Position numbers and translations under genes: made by a program. The notes beneath the pieces are model-generated. The model saw only the letters and a list, made by a program, of their open reading frames with translations, was not told where the DNA came from and made no database searches. Below are positions 32,989-42,124 of a DNA stretch of 64,000 nt, piece by piece (the first letter of the stretch is position 1; the number at the start of each line of letters is the position of its first letter). The stretch comes from Streptomyces albiflavescens (GTDB lineage Bacteria > Actinomycetota > Actinomycetes > Streptomycetales > Streptomycetaceae), in the NCBI RefSeq assembly GCF_014645835.1, contig NZ_BMMM01000034.1:1-64000 (forward strand). Reading direction: 5' to 3'.

Positions 32989-35415
32989 GTGCTGACCCCC
33001 TGGCAGGGACCGATCCGACGCGTCGGCCCGTACCGGCTCATCGGCCGGATCGGCGCGGGCGGCATGGGCGAGGTGTTCCTGGGACGCCGGGAGATCGCGG
33101 GCGGAGTGGTGGCGGGACCGCTCGTCGCGGTGAAGACCGTGAAGGCTCTGGCCGACGAGATCGACACCGACGGCGGCTTCCGGGCGCGCTTCCGCCGCGA
33201 GATTGACGCGGCGCGCGCGGTGACGGGGCCGCACACCGCCGCGCTCCTCGACGGCGACGCCGACGCTCCACTCCCTTGGTTGGCAACGGAGTACATCGCC
33301 GGACCCGCGCTGTCCGACGCGGTGGCCAGATGCGGCCGGCTGCCGGTGCCCGCCATACGCGCGCTGGGCGCGGGGCTCGCCCGGGCACTCGGCGCGGTGC
33401 ACACCGCGCGCATCCTGCATCGCGACCTCAAGCCCGGCAATGTGCTGCTTACCGCCGACGGACCGCGCCTGATCGACTTCGGCATCGCGCAGGCCTTCGA
33501 CGCGACGGCTCTCACCGCGACGGGCCTGCTGATCGGCACGCCGGGCTACATGTCCCCCGAGCATCTGACCGGCAGCAACGCGCTGGTGCCCGCCTCGGAC
33601 GTGTTCTGCCTGGGCGCGGTACTGTGCTTCGCCGCGACGGGCCGCGGCCCTTTCGACGACGAGGAACCGGCGTCGGTCCTGTACCGCATCGCGTCCGGCG
33701 CGGCGGACCTGTCGGAGCTACCACCGCTGCTGCACGACGTGGTCACGCGCTGCCTCCGGCCCGACCCGGCGGCGCGCCCGACGGCCGCGGAACTAGCGGC
33801 GGAGCTGTCCGCCGCCCCCGCCGGACCACACTGGCCCGCACCCTACCTCTCCCTCCTCGCCGCCCACCACGAAGCCGTGGAACGGTGCGAACAGGCAGCG
33901 GGCACTGTCCCGTTGGAGCAGGCAGCGACCTCCCCGGCGGCTCCCGCGCCCGCCCTCGTCGTGCCGCCCTCGCCGACGGCGGTCTCCGGGCGCCCTGTGC
34001 CACCACCGCCTCTGGCACCGCCCACCACTCGGCGCCGGTGGCCGTGGATCGCGGGGGCCGCGGCCCTGGTCACCGCGCTCGCCGTCACGCTGGCCGTGCT
34101 GCTGCCCAGCGACGGCACACGCGCCCCGGCACCTGCGGCGGAGGACAAGCCGAAGCAGGAGCAGACCGGCCCGCTCGCCGTGCCGGACGCCGACGCCGCG
34201 CACAGCGGCGAGTTCACCGCCGCCGCACTCGACGCGAAGCTGCGCCCTGACGGCTGGCGCCCCTGGGCCCACAGCGTCAAGGGCACGGGAAAGACGGGCG
34301 GTTGTGCCGCCGGGGCCGGGCTGCTCGTCTGCGGCGACGGTCACGGCGCGGCCCGCGCCCTCGATCTGGCCAACGGCAAGGAGAAGTGGCGTACGGAGGG
34401 TTTCGACGAGAGCTGGACGAACGACGACATCTTCCCGGAGACCCCGTCAGGCGATCCCGCCATCGCCCCCGTCACGGACGGCACCCTCTTCTTCGTGCCC
34501 GCGCAGGCCGGCGTCAGCGCCGTGGATGCGGCGACGGGCCTGGTCAAGTGGCGGTACCGGCGTATGGGTTTCACGGGCATGCGCGCGCTCACCTACTCGG
34601 ACGGCCGACTGTTCGTGGCACACATCGACAACCAGGCGTCCTCCGACACCGAACTCGTCGAAGTACAGGCCCTGCGCACGAGGGACGGCGCCCAGGAGTG
34701 GTCGGGCTACCTGCCGGACGCGAACGGCCCCTTGGTCGTCCATGACAAGAAGGTCTATCTGCCGCTGACCGACGGCTCGGTGGCCGCCCTGGACACCACC
34801 GGATCCGTGCCCGAGCCGCGGATCCGCGACGACGTCGACTGCTCCGGTCTGCTCGCGCACGACGACACACTGCTGTGCTGGTCGACCCGGCACCGCGGCG
34901 TCACCGTCCTCGACCCGGCGACGCTCGCGACCCACCGCACTTTGGCCCCCACGGTCACTCCCGCCGCCGCGCCGGTGGCAGGTGACCGCGACATCCTCGT
35001 CGTACGGGATGCGAGCGGACACTTGAAGGGCTTCAACCGGCTTACAGGCAGGCTCCGTTGGGACCGCCTCGCACCGGCCGAGACCGGTGGTCTCGCGCTC
35101 GCCGATGGCCGCGTCTTCGCCGTGGGACGACGAGAGCTACGGACTCTCGACGTCACCGACGGCTCCACCTCCGGGTCCGTGCGCCTGCCCACGCCCGCGG
35201 GCCTGCGCCTGGACCTCGGACCGCTCGCCGAGCCGCTCTGCCTGGGCGGCGTCCTCTACCTCACGACGCAGAGCGGTTTCACGGGCTCGGTCGCCGCACC
35301 CGGCGCCCCGGGACACCGTCGGGGCATCGCTGCCCGAGTGATCGGTGAGGTCGATGTTCGTTGTGGTGGTCGGCGTACTCGTCGACGACGAGGCGCAGAT
35401 GTCGTTCGCCCGTGA
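32989..35415 (+). CDS. Membrane Ser/Thr protein kinase with PQQ-like domain, C-terminus replaced by IS debris
   Basis: 808-residue frame from GTG 32989, paralogous to the previous kinase: GRIGAGGMGEVFLGR, VAVKTV, LHRDLKPGNVLL, LIDFGIAQ, GTPGYMSPEHL. One membrane helix (WPWIAGAAALVTALAVTLAVLL, about 350-372) and a propeller with DLANGKEKWRTEGFDESW and DAATGLVKWRYRRMG repeats follow. The native end is lost: from about 35282 (after LTTQSGFTGSVAAP) the frame runs through antisense transposase sequence and adds about 40 basic residues. It may still fold, since most blades are present. Confidence 0.85.
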   Translation: MLTPWQGPIRRVGPYRLIGRIGAGGMGEVFLGRREIAGGVVAGPLVAVKTVKALADEIDTDGGFRARFRREIDAARAVTGPHTAALLDGDADAPLPWLATEYIAGPALSDAVARCGRLPVPAIRALGAGLARALGAVHTARILHRDLKPGNVLLTADGPRLIDFGIAQAFDATALTATGLLIGTPGYMSPEHLTGSNALVPASDVFCLGAVLCFAATGRGPFDDEEPASVLYRIASGAADLSELPPLLHDVVTRCLRPDPAARPTAAELAAELSAAPAGPHWPAPYLSLLAAHHEAVERCEQAAGTVPLEQAATSPAAPAPALVVPPSPTAVSGRPVPPPPLAPPTTRRRWPWIAGAAALVTALAVTLAVLLPSDGTRAPAPAAEDKPKQEQTGPLAVPDADAAHSGEFTAAALDAKLRPDGWRPWAHSVKGTGKTGGCAAGAGLLVCGDGHGAARALDLANGKEKWRTEGFDESWTNDDIFPETPSGDPAIAPVTDGTLFFVPAQAGVSAVDAATGLVKWRYRRMGFTGMRALTYSDGRLFVAHIDNQASSDTELVEVQALRTRDGAQEWSGYLPDANGPLVVHDKKVYLPLTDGSVAALDTTGSVPEPRIRDDVDCSGLLAHDDTLLCWSTRHRGVTVLDPATLATHRTLAPTVTPAAAPVAGDRDILVVRDASGHLKGFNRLTGRLRWDRLAPAETGGLALADGRVFAVGRRELRTLDVTDGSTSGSVRLPTPAGLRLDLGPLAEPLCLGGVLYLTTQSGFTGSVAAPGAPGHRRGIAARVIGEVDVRCGGRRTRRRRGADVVRP

Positions 35416-35527
35416 TCAGGATTCGGTCGGTGGCCTCGCGTCGGCAGGATCCCACCCAGCGCTCGGCGATCGCGTTCATCCGGGGCACGCCCGGAAGGAT
35501 GAGCACCACCCGGGCGCCGGCACGTAG
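35282..35527 (-). pseudogene. C-terminal fragment of an integrase-core transposase
   Basis: Minus-strand reading: ARVVLILPGVPRMNAIAERW, then VGSCRREATDRILITGERHLRLVVDEYADHHNEHRPHRSLGQRCPDG, the DDE catalytic end (final Glu region) and HxPHxSL motif of IS3/IS481-like integrases. It overlaps the 3' end of the kinase frame. Its 5' end abuts, head to head, the plus-strand fragment at 35529. Confidence 0.85.
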
Positions 35528-35528
35528 A

Positions 35529-35752
35529 CACGGTTTTCCTGCGGCGCCTGTTCGTCCTGTTCTTCATCGAGCACGGCACCCGTCGCTTCCACATCGCCAG
35601 TGTCACCCGGCACGTCACCGCCGCGTGGGCCACCCAGTGCGCCCGAAACCTCCTCATGGGTCTGGACGACACGCGCACCATCGGCATCCGGTACCTGATC
35701 CGCGACAACGCCGGCTACTTCACTGAGGGCTTCGACGCGGTCTTCAACGCTA
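35529..35752 (+). pseudogene. Central fragment of an integrase-core transposase
   Basis: Plus-strand reading: DTVFLRRLFVLFFIEHGTRRFHIASVTRHVTAAWATQCARNLLMGLDDTRTIGIRYLIRDNAGYFTEGFDAVFNA, the middle of the rve core with the second catalytic Asp (RDN). This segment should precede the piece at 35282-35527 in a normal gene, but that piece is inverted, so a local inversion has occurred. Confidence 0.85.
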
Positions 35753-35786
35753 TGTCGGCGCGCCCGAACCACCCGCCATCGATGCC

Positions 35787-35978
35787 TCATCCCGTGCCAT
35801 CCGGCGCGAACGCCTCGGTGGCCTCATCCACGAATACGCGCAGGTCGCATAGGGTGACGGTGTTGTCGGCACACACACGGTCCGCGGGGCCGAGCCGCAG
35901 TGCCTCCGTGATCCGGTCGGACATCCAGGGAATGTAGTGTCGGCCGTAGACCCAGTGCTCGTCGTATTCGGCTGCCAA
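35787..35978 (-). pseudogene. N-terminal fragment of a SAM-dependent methyltransferase
   Basis: Reads AAEYDEHWVYGRHYIPWMSDRITEALRLGPADRVC, then ADNTVTLCDLRVFVDEATEAFAPDG and a stop. The first part fits the start of small-molecule methyltransferases just before the SAM-binding glycine motif, which is replaced by other sequence. Only about 60 codons remain. Confidence 0.55.
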
Positions 35979-36748
35979 CTCCTCTTAGTGCCCTCGCGCA
36001 TCGCGCCCCTCCACGATCCCCCTAGCGTGTCGCCGGTTGTGCCGGATAGGGCACAGGACAGGCTATCGAGGGTACTTGATCGGCAACAGGCTGTAACAGG
36101 ACGATGGTTGGCTGTTGTTGAACGTCTCTGCCGGGCGCTCTCTTCTGGGCTGGCCAACGGCCCGAGTGACCGCCGCGGCCCGCTCCGTGATCTAGACAAG
36201 ATCCGGGGCACCAGCGGCCAAGATCGTGGCTTGAAGTTGGACGCCACGATCCCGGCCGTCATAGCGAACGCGGAGACGGGCCGCCTACGGGCGAATTTCC
36301 GTGAGCTGAGGGCCCTTCCGTCACCGGGCCCGACGGATGGAGAGCCGGGCTGGCTGCTTTCCCATGAGCCATGAGGGCAAGGAAGCGGGGTCCTTGCCAG
36401 CCGTCTGAGCCTGCCTCAAACGGCGCCCGCCGGCACCACACATTCTCAGCCGTTACGACGCGCCCGGCTGGCCCACTCAGCCGCCGGGGCTCTCGGGCGA
36501 GCCCCCCTCGCGGTCCGTCCGGCAGGAATCCGGCAGTTGGCTCAGGGTGACGTGAGACAACTCATGGGATGGATCACGCCACTTCACGCTGTACTGCGTT
36601 GCGCCCGCAACGCGTGATACGAGAGCATGTTCGAAGCACTGTGAGACGTGCGTGACACGCGGGAACTGCGTGAGGTGTAGAGGCGCCGTAACGGTCGAAC
36701 GCGTGAACTGCTGCGGCACGCGAGGACGATTGACACGGGGGTGGGTGG
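35979..36748. other. Intergenic region upstream of the T7SS cluster
   Basis: About 770 bases. No frame on either strand shows family resemblance. The last 150 bases before the WXG100 gene are less GC-rich and should hold its promoter; GGGGGTGGGTGG just before ATG 36749 is the ribosome site. No inverted repeat of note was found. Confidence 0.4.
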
Positions 36749-37081
36749 ATGAAGTTCGACATGGGGTCGTCGACCCTGGCGGATCTCGGCAAGAGCACGA
36801 TCGGGTCGACTGAGGACCTGGGCACGCTGATCCGGTGGCTGGTGCAGGCGGCGGAGCCGCTGGAGGGGAAGTTCAACGGGGCGGGCAAGGCCGCGTTCGA
36901 CTCGTTCAAGGCGCACACGGACGAGATCACGAACGCGCTGAACGGGTCGTTGGGCGCGATCCTGGGCGGCCAGTCCGGCATGGACACCGCGTTCGGCTCC
37001 GGTGACCTGGAGCAGGAGGACAACGCCCACCAAAACATGGGCCAGTCCAACTTCGACGCCGCCCGCTTCGGCGCCCGATAA
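36749..37081 (+). CDS. WXG100-like T7SS substrate (EsxA/EsxB type)
   Basis: 110 residues, MKFDMGSSTLADLGKSTIGSTEDLGTLIRWLVQAAEPLEGKFNGAGKAAFDSFKAHTDEI. The size, two-helix pattern and the central G-A/N-G-x-x-A-F turn (in place of W-x-G) fit actinobacterial ESX substrates that dimerise with the neighbouring small protein. It ends with a small Asp/Arg-rich tail (DAARFGAR). It is the first gene of the T7SS cluster, 23 bases before the next small substrate. Confidence 0.85.
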   Translation: MKFDMGSSTLADLGKSTIGSTEDLGTLIRWLVQAAEPLEGKFNGAGKAAFDSFKAHTDEITNALNGSLGAILGGQSGMDTAFGSGDLEQEDNAHQNMGQSNFDAARFGAR

Positions 37082-37104
37082 GCAAACACAGGGGGAGCTT
37101 GACC

Positions 37105-37416
37105 ATGGGGCAGAACCAGGACCGCCGCTCGTACGACACCGGCGCCTCCACCGAGGTGCAGGGCAGCCTGCAGGGCATCATCGGCCAGCTGGAGCGCGTG
37201 CTCGGGGATCGCGATCGCGCGGTACAGGCCGCGATGGCCGACTTCATGGCCGACGGCGTCGCCGACGAGTACCACGGCAAGGAAAAGCGCTGGAACCACG
37301 CAGCGAACGAGGTGCGCGACATCATCCGCCTCGTGCGCACCACGCTGGAGCAGAACGACGGGACCGCCCAGTCGACCATGGCCAAGGCACGGGCGGCCGT
37401 CGACAACATCGGCTGA
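37105..37416 (+). CDS. WXG100-family/pore-forming ESAT-6-like T7SS protein
   Basis: 103 residues from ATG 37105 (AGGGGGAG 7 bases upstream). Helical hairpin: TEVQGSLQGIIGQLERVLGDRDRAVQAAMADFMADGVADEYHGKEKRWNHAANEVRDIIRLVRTTLEQND. The D-x-Y-H-x-K-E-x-R-W and C-terminal helix are typical of the partner of the preceding protein in Streptomyces ESX loci. The pair is probably secreted as a heterodimer by EccC. Confidence 0.85.
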   Translation: MGQNQDRRSYDTGASTEVQGSLQGIIGQLERVLGDRDRAVQAAMADFMADGVADEYHGKEKRWNHAANEVRDIIRLVRTTLEQNDGTAQSTMAKARAAVDNIG

Positions 37417-37485
37417 GTCCAGCGGCTACGGGGCACCAGGCCGCGGCGAGCGGCACTACGGCGTACGGGATTACGGGGGCTTTAC

Positions 37486-37875
37486 GTGACGGCTTGGGAT
37501 ATCTCTCCCTCGGGGGTGCAGGGCGTCCTCACCAACACCGCTACGGCGGCCGAAGGGTTGTCGAACACCGGCAAGGCGTTGGAGAAGACCGTTCCGAGCG
37601 CAGCGAAGTCGGCGGGCACCATCGAAAAGGGCGGCGTGGAGAAGAGTGGCACCCAGGGGCCGGTGGCGGCGGCGCTGGGTGAGTTCTTCAACGCCTACCA
37701 GAAGGACCTGCTGTACGTGGCGGAACGTACGTCTAACTCGATGACCGGAGCCGCCACAGCCACCAACTACTACGTCACAGGCGACCTGGAGATGGCTGCG
37801 AAGGCCCAGCAGGAAGCGCTCAAGGAGCCAAAGATCGACCTGCCCGGGGCGGGCGGGAAGCAGGGCGCGAAGTGA
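37486..37875 (+). CDS. Small T7SS-associated protein (DUF6507-like)
   Basis: 129 residues from GTG 37486. It starts MTAWDISPSGVQGVLTNTATAAEGLSNTGKALEKTVPSAAKSAG and has a long helical middle (AALGEFFNAYQKDLLYVAERTSNSMTGAATAT); the W-D-I-S/x-P-x-G-V start resembles DUF6507 proteins found next to WXG100 genes. It is likely an ESX-type substrate or chaperone for the following toxin. Its stop overlaps the toxin GTG (GTGA). Confidence 0.7.
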   Translation: MTAWDISPSGVQGVLTNTATAAEGLSNTGKALEKTVPSAAKSAGTIEKGGVEKSGTQGPVAAALGEFFNAYQKDLLYVAERTSNSMTGAATATNYYVTGDLEMAAKAQQEALKEPKIDLPGAGGKQGAK

Positions 37876-40283
37876 GCAGCCCGGACCTGATAGACCCGTC
37901 GGGCATTCCCCAGTTCACTGGTGATCTCGAGCAGTTAGGCCTGGACGCGGTCACCCTGGGCGCCGAGGCGTCCATCTTCCGGCTGTCCGGGGCGAACGTC
38001 CATTCCACGTTCCAGGGGCTGTCGGCGTTCTACGCGGCGCCGGAGGCGGACCAGTTGTTCGCCACCACCGCTCCCGTGGCTACCAAGTCGGATGCGTTCG
38101 CAGACGACTTGGAGAAGGTGGGCGCCGCCTTGAGCGCCTACGAGGAGGAGATCCGGCCGCTCGTGGCCAAGCTCAAGGGCCTCAAAGAGCAGGCCACCAC
38201 CTTCCGGGCGGACATCGCGGGCGACGACCACTGGCGCGAGGACGACGACAACGTCTCCCTCAACAACGACCTGGTGCACGACGTCAACAACACCACAGCG
38301 GCGTTCTGGCAGGCCGAGATCACCTGCCACAACAAGATCACTGCGCTCGTCGGCGGCACCACGCTGATCATTGAGGACGGCGCCTCCAAGCGGTGGCTGA
38401 ACCGGGACCAGTCCCTGTACGGCTTCACCGCGGATGTCCTCGAGCAGTCCCAGGACCTGCCCTGGGGCAAGACGGTCGAGAAGGAGCGCCACGGGCTGGA
38501 CTGGCTCGGCCACGAGATGGTCGAGTTCGGCAAGGGCTTCGTCATCGACGGCGTGTGGGGCACCATCAAGGGCCTGGGCACGCTCGTCGGTTTCGACGGC
38601 CTGGACGCCATGGGCAAGGCCTGGGACGGGCTGGGCAAGCTGGCCACCGGCGTCCTCATCAGCGCCACCCCACTCGGCTACGCCTACTGGATGCTCCCCG
38701 ACGACAAACTCCCCACCTATCTGAAGGAATCCCGCGACACCGTCATCGAGACCGGAAAGGCGCTGGTCGCCTACGACCAGTGGGGCACGAACCCGGCACG
38801 CGCCTCGGGCGCCGTCACCTTCAACGTCCTCACCACCGTCTTCACCGGTGGTGCGGGAGCAGCGGCCAAGGGCGGCGCCGCAGCCCGCACCGTCGCCGTG
38901 CTCGGCAAGGCCGGCAAACTCGTCGACCCGATCACGTACATCGGCAAGGCCGCCAAGTTCGGCACGGTCAAGGTCGCCGACCTCTTCACCAGCCTGAAGG
39001 GCATCCGCGCCGGCGCGTACACCGACGTCCTCTCCGGCGCGGGCAAGGTCCAAGCCGACGGGGGCATCCTGAAGACCGCCGACAACGTTCCGGTCGTGGT
39101 CGGGAACCACATCGAATGGCCCGACGGCACCCGTCTGAACCTCGACGACGGCTCCGTCATCAAGGCGGACGGCACCAAGGCAGCAGCCCACGTCGAGCTG
39201 TCCGCCGCCGACCGGGCCATGCTCGAAAACAACCTCGCCCACCGTGAACCGGCCGTGGTCGCCGCGCACGGCGGCGGAGATGACATCGGAGCTGTGGGGC
39301 GGACGGGAGATGCGGTGCCCGGCGGGGCGAACAGCCTTCCCCACGAATCGGGCGGCCATGTGCCTGGCGCCGCCGCTCATGATTCGGGACACGCTCCGGC
39401 CGCACGTCACGAATCATCTGCCGACTCGGCACGCGGCGCCACCCCCTCCCACGGCGAGGGGCCGACCGGTGACGGCATGGACAGCCCCACAAGTGGGCAC
39501 AGCCACGGACCTACAAGTGCCGGCCACGACGGACCGACAGGCAGCGGGGATCCGGCCCCGCCGGACGCCGGACACACAGGGCCCGCCGGTATGCCGCGCA
39601 CCCCCATCGACGAGATTGCCCCGGAGCGGTACAGCAGGGGAACGGAGACTGCCGGTTCGCCCTCCGAGCCGATGCGGCCCGAGCAGGAACCAGGACTCAC
39701 CGAGGAGCTCAGCCGAGCAAAGATATCCCCGCAGGACCAGGCTCGCGTGATCCGCACCCTGAGCAAGGAGCCGTTCGGTGCCGATGTCGCGGATCTGATC
39801 TCTCGTGGGCATCTGAGCGGGGTAAAGAACTACGACGAGATCCTCAAGATGTGCAAGCAGGGCGCCAGCAAGTCCAACAAGAGCATGGTTCCTGCCGCCT
39901 ACATGGCTTTGAACCAGGCAACAGAACTGCAGAGTCGTGGTTTCTCCCATCTCGCGTTCGAGCTCAAGGACGATGCGACCGGGCTCGATCTGGACGTCAC
40001 CACGCTCCGCTCCGACGGGACACCGCATTACGGCTACCAACTCAAGGACGTCGACAACATCGAGGGGATCAAGAGCGCGACCAAGAAGGCTGCCACCCAG
40101 CTCAAAGGTGGTACGGCCGATGCGAAGATCGCCATCCTGGATGTGCATCAGTCGATCGCGGATCTCAACGCTAAGATGTTCAAGGAAGCCGAGTTTCAGG
40201 CCAGGAGAGCAGGGGCCACGTTCCACCTGCGCTTCGTTGACGGATCCGTCACTGTCCCGCCCAACGGCCCCGTTTTCCCGTAA
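37872..40283 (+). CDS. T7SS-exported polymorphic toxin with C-terminal nuclease-like domain
   Basis: 803 residues from GTG 37872. Residues 1-300 form a helical N-terminal carrier domain (LIDPSGIPQFTGDLEQLGLDAVTLGAEASIFRLSGANVHSTFQGL) of the LXG/WXG kind. About 300-420 hold a Gly/Ala-rich, hydrophobic part; about 470-620 is a His/Pro/Gly-rich disordered linker (SGHSHGPTSAGHDGPTGSGD). The last 160 residues form the toxin: FELKDDATGLDLDVTTLRSD, YGYQLKDVDN, KIAILDV, suggesting a restriction-endonuclease-like fold with Asp and Q-x-K catalytic residues. The neighbouring immunity genes support this. Confidence 0.85.
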   Translation: MSSPDLIDPSGIPQFTGDLEQLGLDAVTLGAEASIFRLSGANVHSTFQGLSAFYAAPEADQLFATTAPVATKSDAFADDLEKVGAALSAYEEEIRPLVAKLKGLKEQATTFRADIAGDDHWREDDDNVSLNNDLVHDVNNTTAAFWQAEITCHNKITALVGGTTLIIEDGASKRWLNRDQSLYGFTADVLEQSQDLPWGKTVEKERHGLDWLGHEMVEFGKGFVIDGVWGTIKGLGTLVGFDGLDAMGKAWDGLGKLATGVLISATPLGYAYWMLPDDKLPTYLKESRDTVIETGKALVAYDQWGTNPARASGAVTFNVLTTVFTGGAGAAAKGGAAARTVAVLGKAGKLVDPITYIGKAAKFGTVKVADLFTSLKGIRAGAYTDVLSGAGKVQADGGILKTADNVPVVVGNHIEWPDGTRLNLDDGSVIKADGTKAAAHVELSAADRAMLENNLAHREPAVVAAHGGGDDIGAVGRTGDAVPGGANSLPHESGGHVPGAAAHDSGHAPAARHESSADSARGATPSHGEGPTGDGMDSPTSGHSHGPTSAGHDGPTGSGDPAPPDAGHTGPAGMPRTPIDEIAPERYSRGTETAGSPSEPMRPEQEPGLTEELSRAKISPQDQARVIRTLSKEPFGADVADLISRGHLSGVKNYDEILKMCKQGASKSNKSMVPAAYMALNQATELQSRGFSHLAFELKDDATGLDLDVTTLRSDGTPHYGYQLKDVDNIEGIKSATKKAATQLKGGTADAKIAILDVHQSIADLNAKMFKEAEFQARRAGATFHLRFVDGSVTVPPNGPVFP

Positions 40284-40292
40284 GGAATCTCC

Positions 40293-40937
40293 ATGTCGAC
40301 TCTGATGCGCGCTCCGCGTGAATGCGGTTCCTGGTTCTGGGACCTCGACGAAGTGGCCGCCCCTGGCCTGGAATCCGCGCTGGCGATGGCGGCGAGAATG
40401 TCAGAGATCCTTAGAAAGCATGAGCTCCTGACACCGCACAGGTTCGAATACGACTGGTATGTGCTCGACTCCGGTGGCATCGACATCACGACGAGTCTGG
40501 CGTTGACCGTTCCGCTTGGGGACCCTCGTCTCCCGCAACGAGTTCTCGACAGTCGGCCCTCGGGCTTCCCGAACGCCGAGGTCGATGACATTCACATCGT
40601 AGGGTCGGGGACCTGGATCGACGCCGAAGGAAACAGTCATCGCGAGCCTCGGCTGGTCGACCTGTCGGTCTCCCCCGCCCCTGTGGGCCTATCTGCCGAG
40701 CTTGCCGTCCACCACGACATCTGGGGCTGGTTCGACTTCGCGGGCCGACCCCACCCGGATGTGCACCAACACAATGCTCCGCGGCTCGCAGCGGCTTTGC
40801 AGGACCTCAATTCAATGCTGGGGGTGAAGGGCGAACCAGGTGAAGTCACATACTTCGGGTTCGCGACAGAACTCGGTATCGGGACTCCCGACGCGCTCGA
40901 CGACGGTTCCGGCCCCGACGTTACGGACAAGCTCTGA
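40293..40937 (+). CDS. Candidate cognate immunity protein of the T7SS toxin
   Basis: 214 residues, 9 bases after the toxin stop with AAGGAATC as ribosome site. Acidic, no signal peptide: RMSEILRKHELLTPHRFEYDWYVLDSGGIDITTSLALTVPLGDPRLPQRVLDSRPSGFPNAEVDDIHIVGSGTW. I do not recognise the family; position directly after the toxin, small size and acidity are what immunity proteins usually show. Slightly lower GC than the secretion genes, as is common for toxin-immunity cassettes. Confidence 0.6.
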   Translation: MSTLMRAPRECGSWFWDLDEVAAPGLESALAMAARMSEILRKHELLTPHRFEYDWYVLDSGGIDITTSLALTVPLGDPRLPQRVLDSRPSGFPNAEVDDIHIVGSGTWIDAEGNSHREPRLVDLSVSPAPVGLSAELAVHHDIWGWFDFAGRPHPDVHQHNAPRLAAALQDLNSMLGVKGEPGEVTYFGFATELGIGTPDALDDGSGPDVTDKL

Positions 40938-41816
40938 ATGAAGACACGATCCATGCCGACGAAGGTTCCCCGGCCTCCGTATGAGGGCAGCGCCGACCCG
41001 GTGCAGCACCTGCAATGGGCCAATGAGGACACTCTCAAGAACATCGCCGACCTTGAGGAGTACCCGAACAGCTTCGGCATGGCCTTCAGTCGCGCCCTGA
41101 GCACCGCCCAACTCCACTGCTGCTACGACCCCAGCGCGAACAAGAGCGAGACCTGGGAGGCATGGGTCGCGGCCATGCAGGTCGGCTCCGCGCTCTTCGC
41201 CTCGGCGACCGCGCCCGAAGGGACGACGGTCGAGTGCATGATCGCCCACAAGAAGCGGACGATTCCCGCGTGTGGGGTGAAGCACTTCGTGGACGCCGGA
41301 ACGTGGCTGGAAGCGTTCTGGCTGGCGGTCATCTGCCGTGACCAGGCACGGATGACACAGCTCTGCAACGTCCCGATCGAGTTGCTGCGCGCCTCGGGTG
41401 CGGTGTTCGAGGAGTACATCTACCACTGGGTGGACGCGCTCCAGACCTACTGGCTGGAGCGCCCCGGCCTCGGCGAGAAGCTCGTCGCCGCGTTCGACGG
41501 GACCGACCCTGACACGCTCCGGTTCATCGACCGCGAGATGATGCTCAAGGTTCTGTATCCGCCGCTCAACCTCTTCTACCGGTTCATCAGCCAGGACCCG
41601 GTCAAGTTCAACGAGGCACTCGTGCAGGCCGTCCAACTCCACAAGGAGTACTGGACGGCGGACGAGGAGCGCGAGAGCCTCACCGGCGATGTTGCGCTCG
41701 CCCCGCTGGCCATCGCATGCCTCGCCTACGACGCGGGACGTCCCATCGAGGTGGAATCGGAGTACCTCCCCGAGAACCTGCTCGACCGCAGCTGGCTCGG
41801 CGAGTTCGAGACGTGA
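40938..41816 (+). CDS. Immunity 49 (Imm49) family protein
   Basis: 292 residues, starting directly after the previous stop. Recognisable Imm49-like blocks: SFGMAFSRALSTAQLHCCYDPSANKSETWEAWVAAMQVGSALFASATAPEG, VEHFVDAG-like KHFVDAGTWLEAFWLAVICRDQARMTQLCNVPIELLRASGA, and YPPLNLFYRFISQDPVKFNEALVQAVQLHKEYW. Imm49 proteins accompany diverse nuclease-type toxins. It may protect against the toxin at 37872 or against an earlier or related toxin. Confidence 0.85.
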   Translation: MKTRSMPTKVPRPPYEGSADPVQHLQWANEDTLKNIADLEEYPNSFGMAFSRALSTAQLHCCYDPSANKSETWEAWVAAMQVGSALFASATAPEGTTVECMIAHKKRTIPACGVKHFVDAGTWLEAFWLAVICRDQARMTQLCNVPIELLRASGAVFEEYIYHWVDALQTYWLERPGLGEKLVAAFDGTDPDTLRFIDREMMLKVLYPPLNLFYRFISQDPVKFNEALVQAVQLHKEYWTADEERESLTGDVALAPLAIACLAYDAGRPIEVESEYLPENLLDRSWLGEFET

Positions 41817-41817
41817 C

Positions 41818-42111
41818 ATGACCGCTCAGGAGTACGACAGCCAACTGCTGGAGTCGGTGTCGGTGCGGCGTCGGCGGCTCCGGGATGCCCTGCTGTTCGG
41901 GGCGCAGCGGCAGCGGCGGTCGGTGGATGAGCGGCTGGGCAAGGTGTTCGCCGGGGTGGTGATCGCGGCCGTGTTGTGTGCCGGGTGTGTGGGGTGGTCG
42001 TTCGTGTCGCATCGAGTGATCGGGAAGAGCCCGTACGGGGGATCTGTGCAGCCCTCGTCGGGGCCTTCCACGCAGCCTTCTTCGGCCTCCGTGACTCCTT
42101 CTTCTCGATGA
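41818..42111 (+). CDS. Small single-pass membrane protein in the T7SS cluster
   Basis: 97 residues from ATG 41818, 1 base after the Imm49 stop. N-terminus basic and helical (SVSVRRRRLRDALLFGAQRQRRSVDERLGKVF), then one membrane helix (AGVVIAAVLCAGCVGWSFVSH) and a Ser/Pro-rich outer tail (SVQPSSGPSTQPSSASVTPSS). The layout recalls the N-terminal end of EccB, but the large EccB periplasmic domain is absent. Role unknown. Confidence 0.75.
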   Translation: MTAQEYDSQLLESVSVRRRRLRDALLFGAQRQRRSVDERLGKVFAGVVIAAVLCAGCVGWSFVSHRVIGKSPYGGSVQPSSGPSTQPSSASVTPSSR

Positions 42112-42124
42112 TAGGTTCGAACGC

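Noticed and set aside
36000..36262. Minus-strand frame as the upstream part of the methyltransferase fragment
   Set aside because: The frame does not join the fragment at 35787-35978 with any methyltransferase motif.
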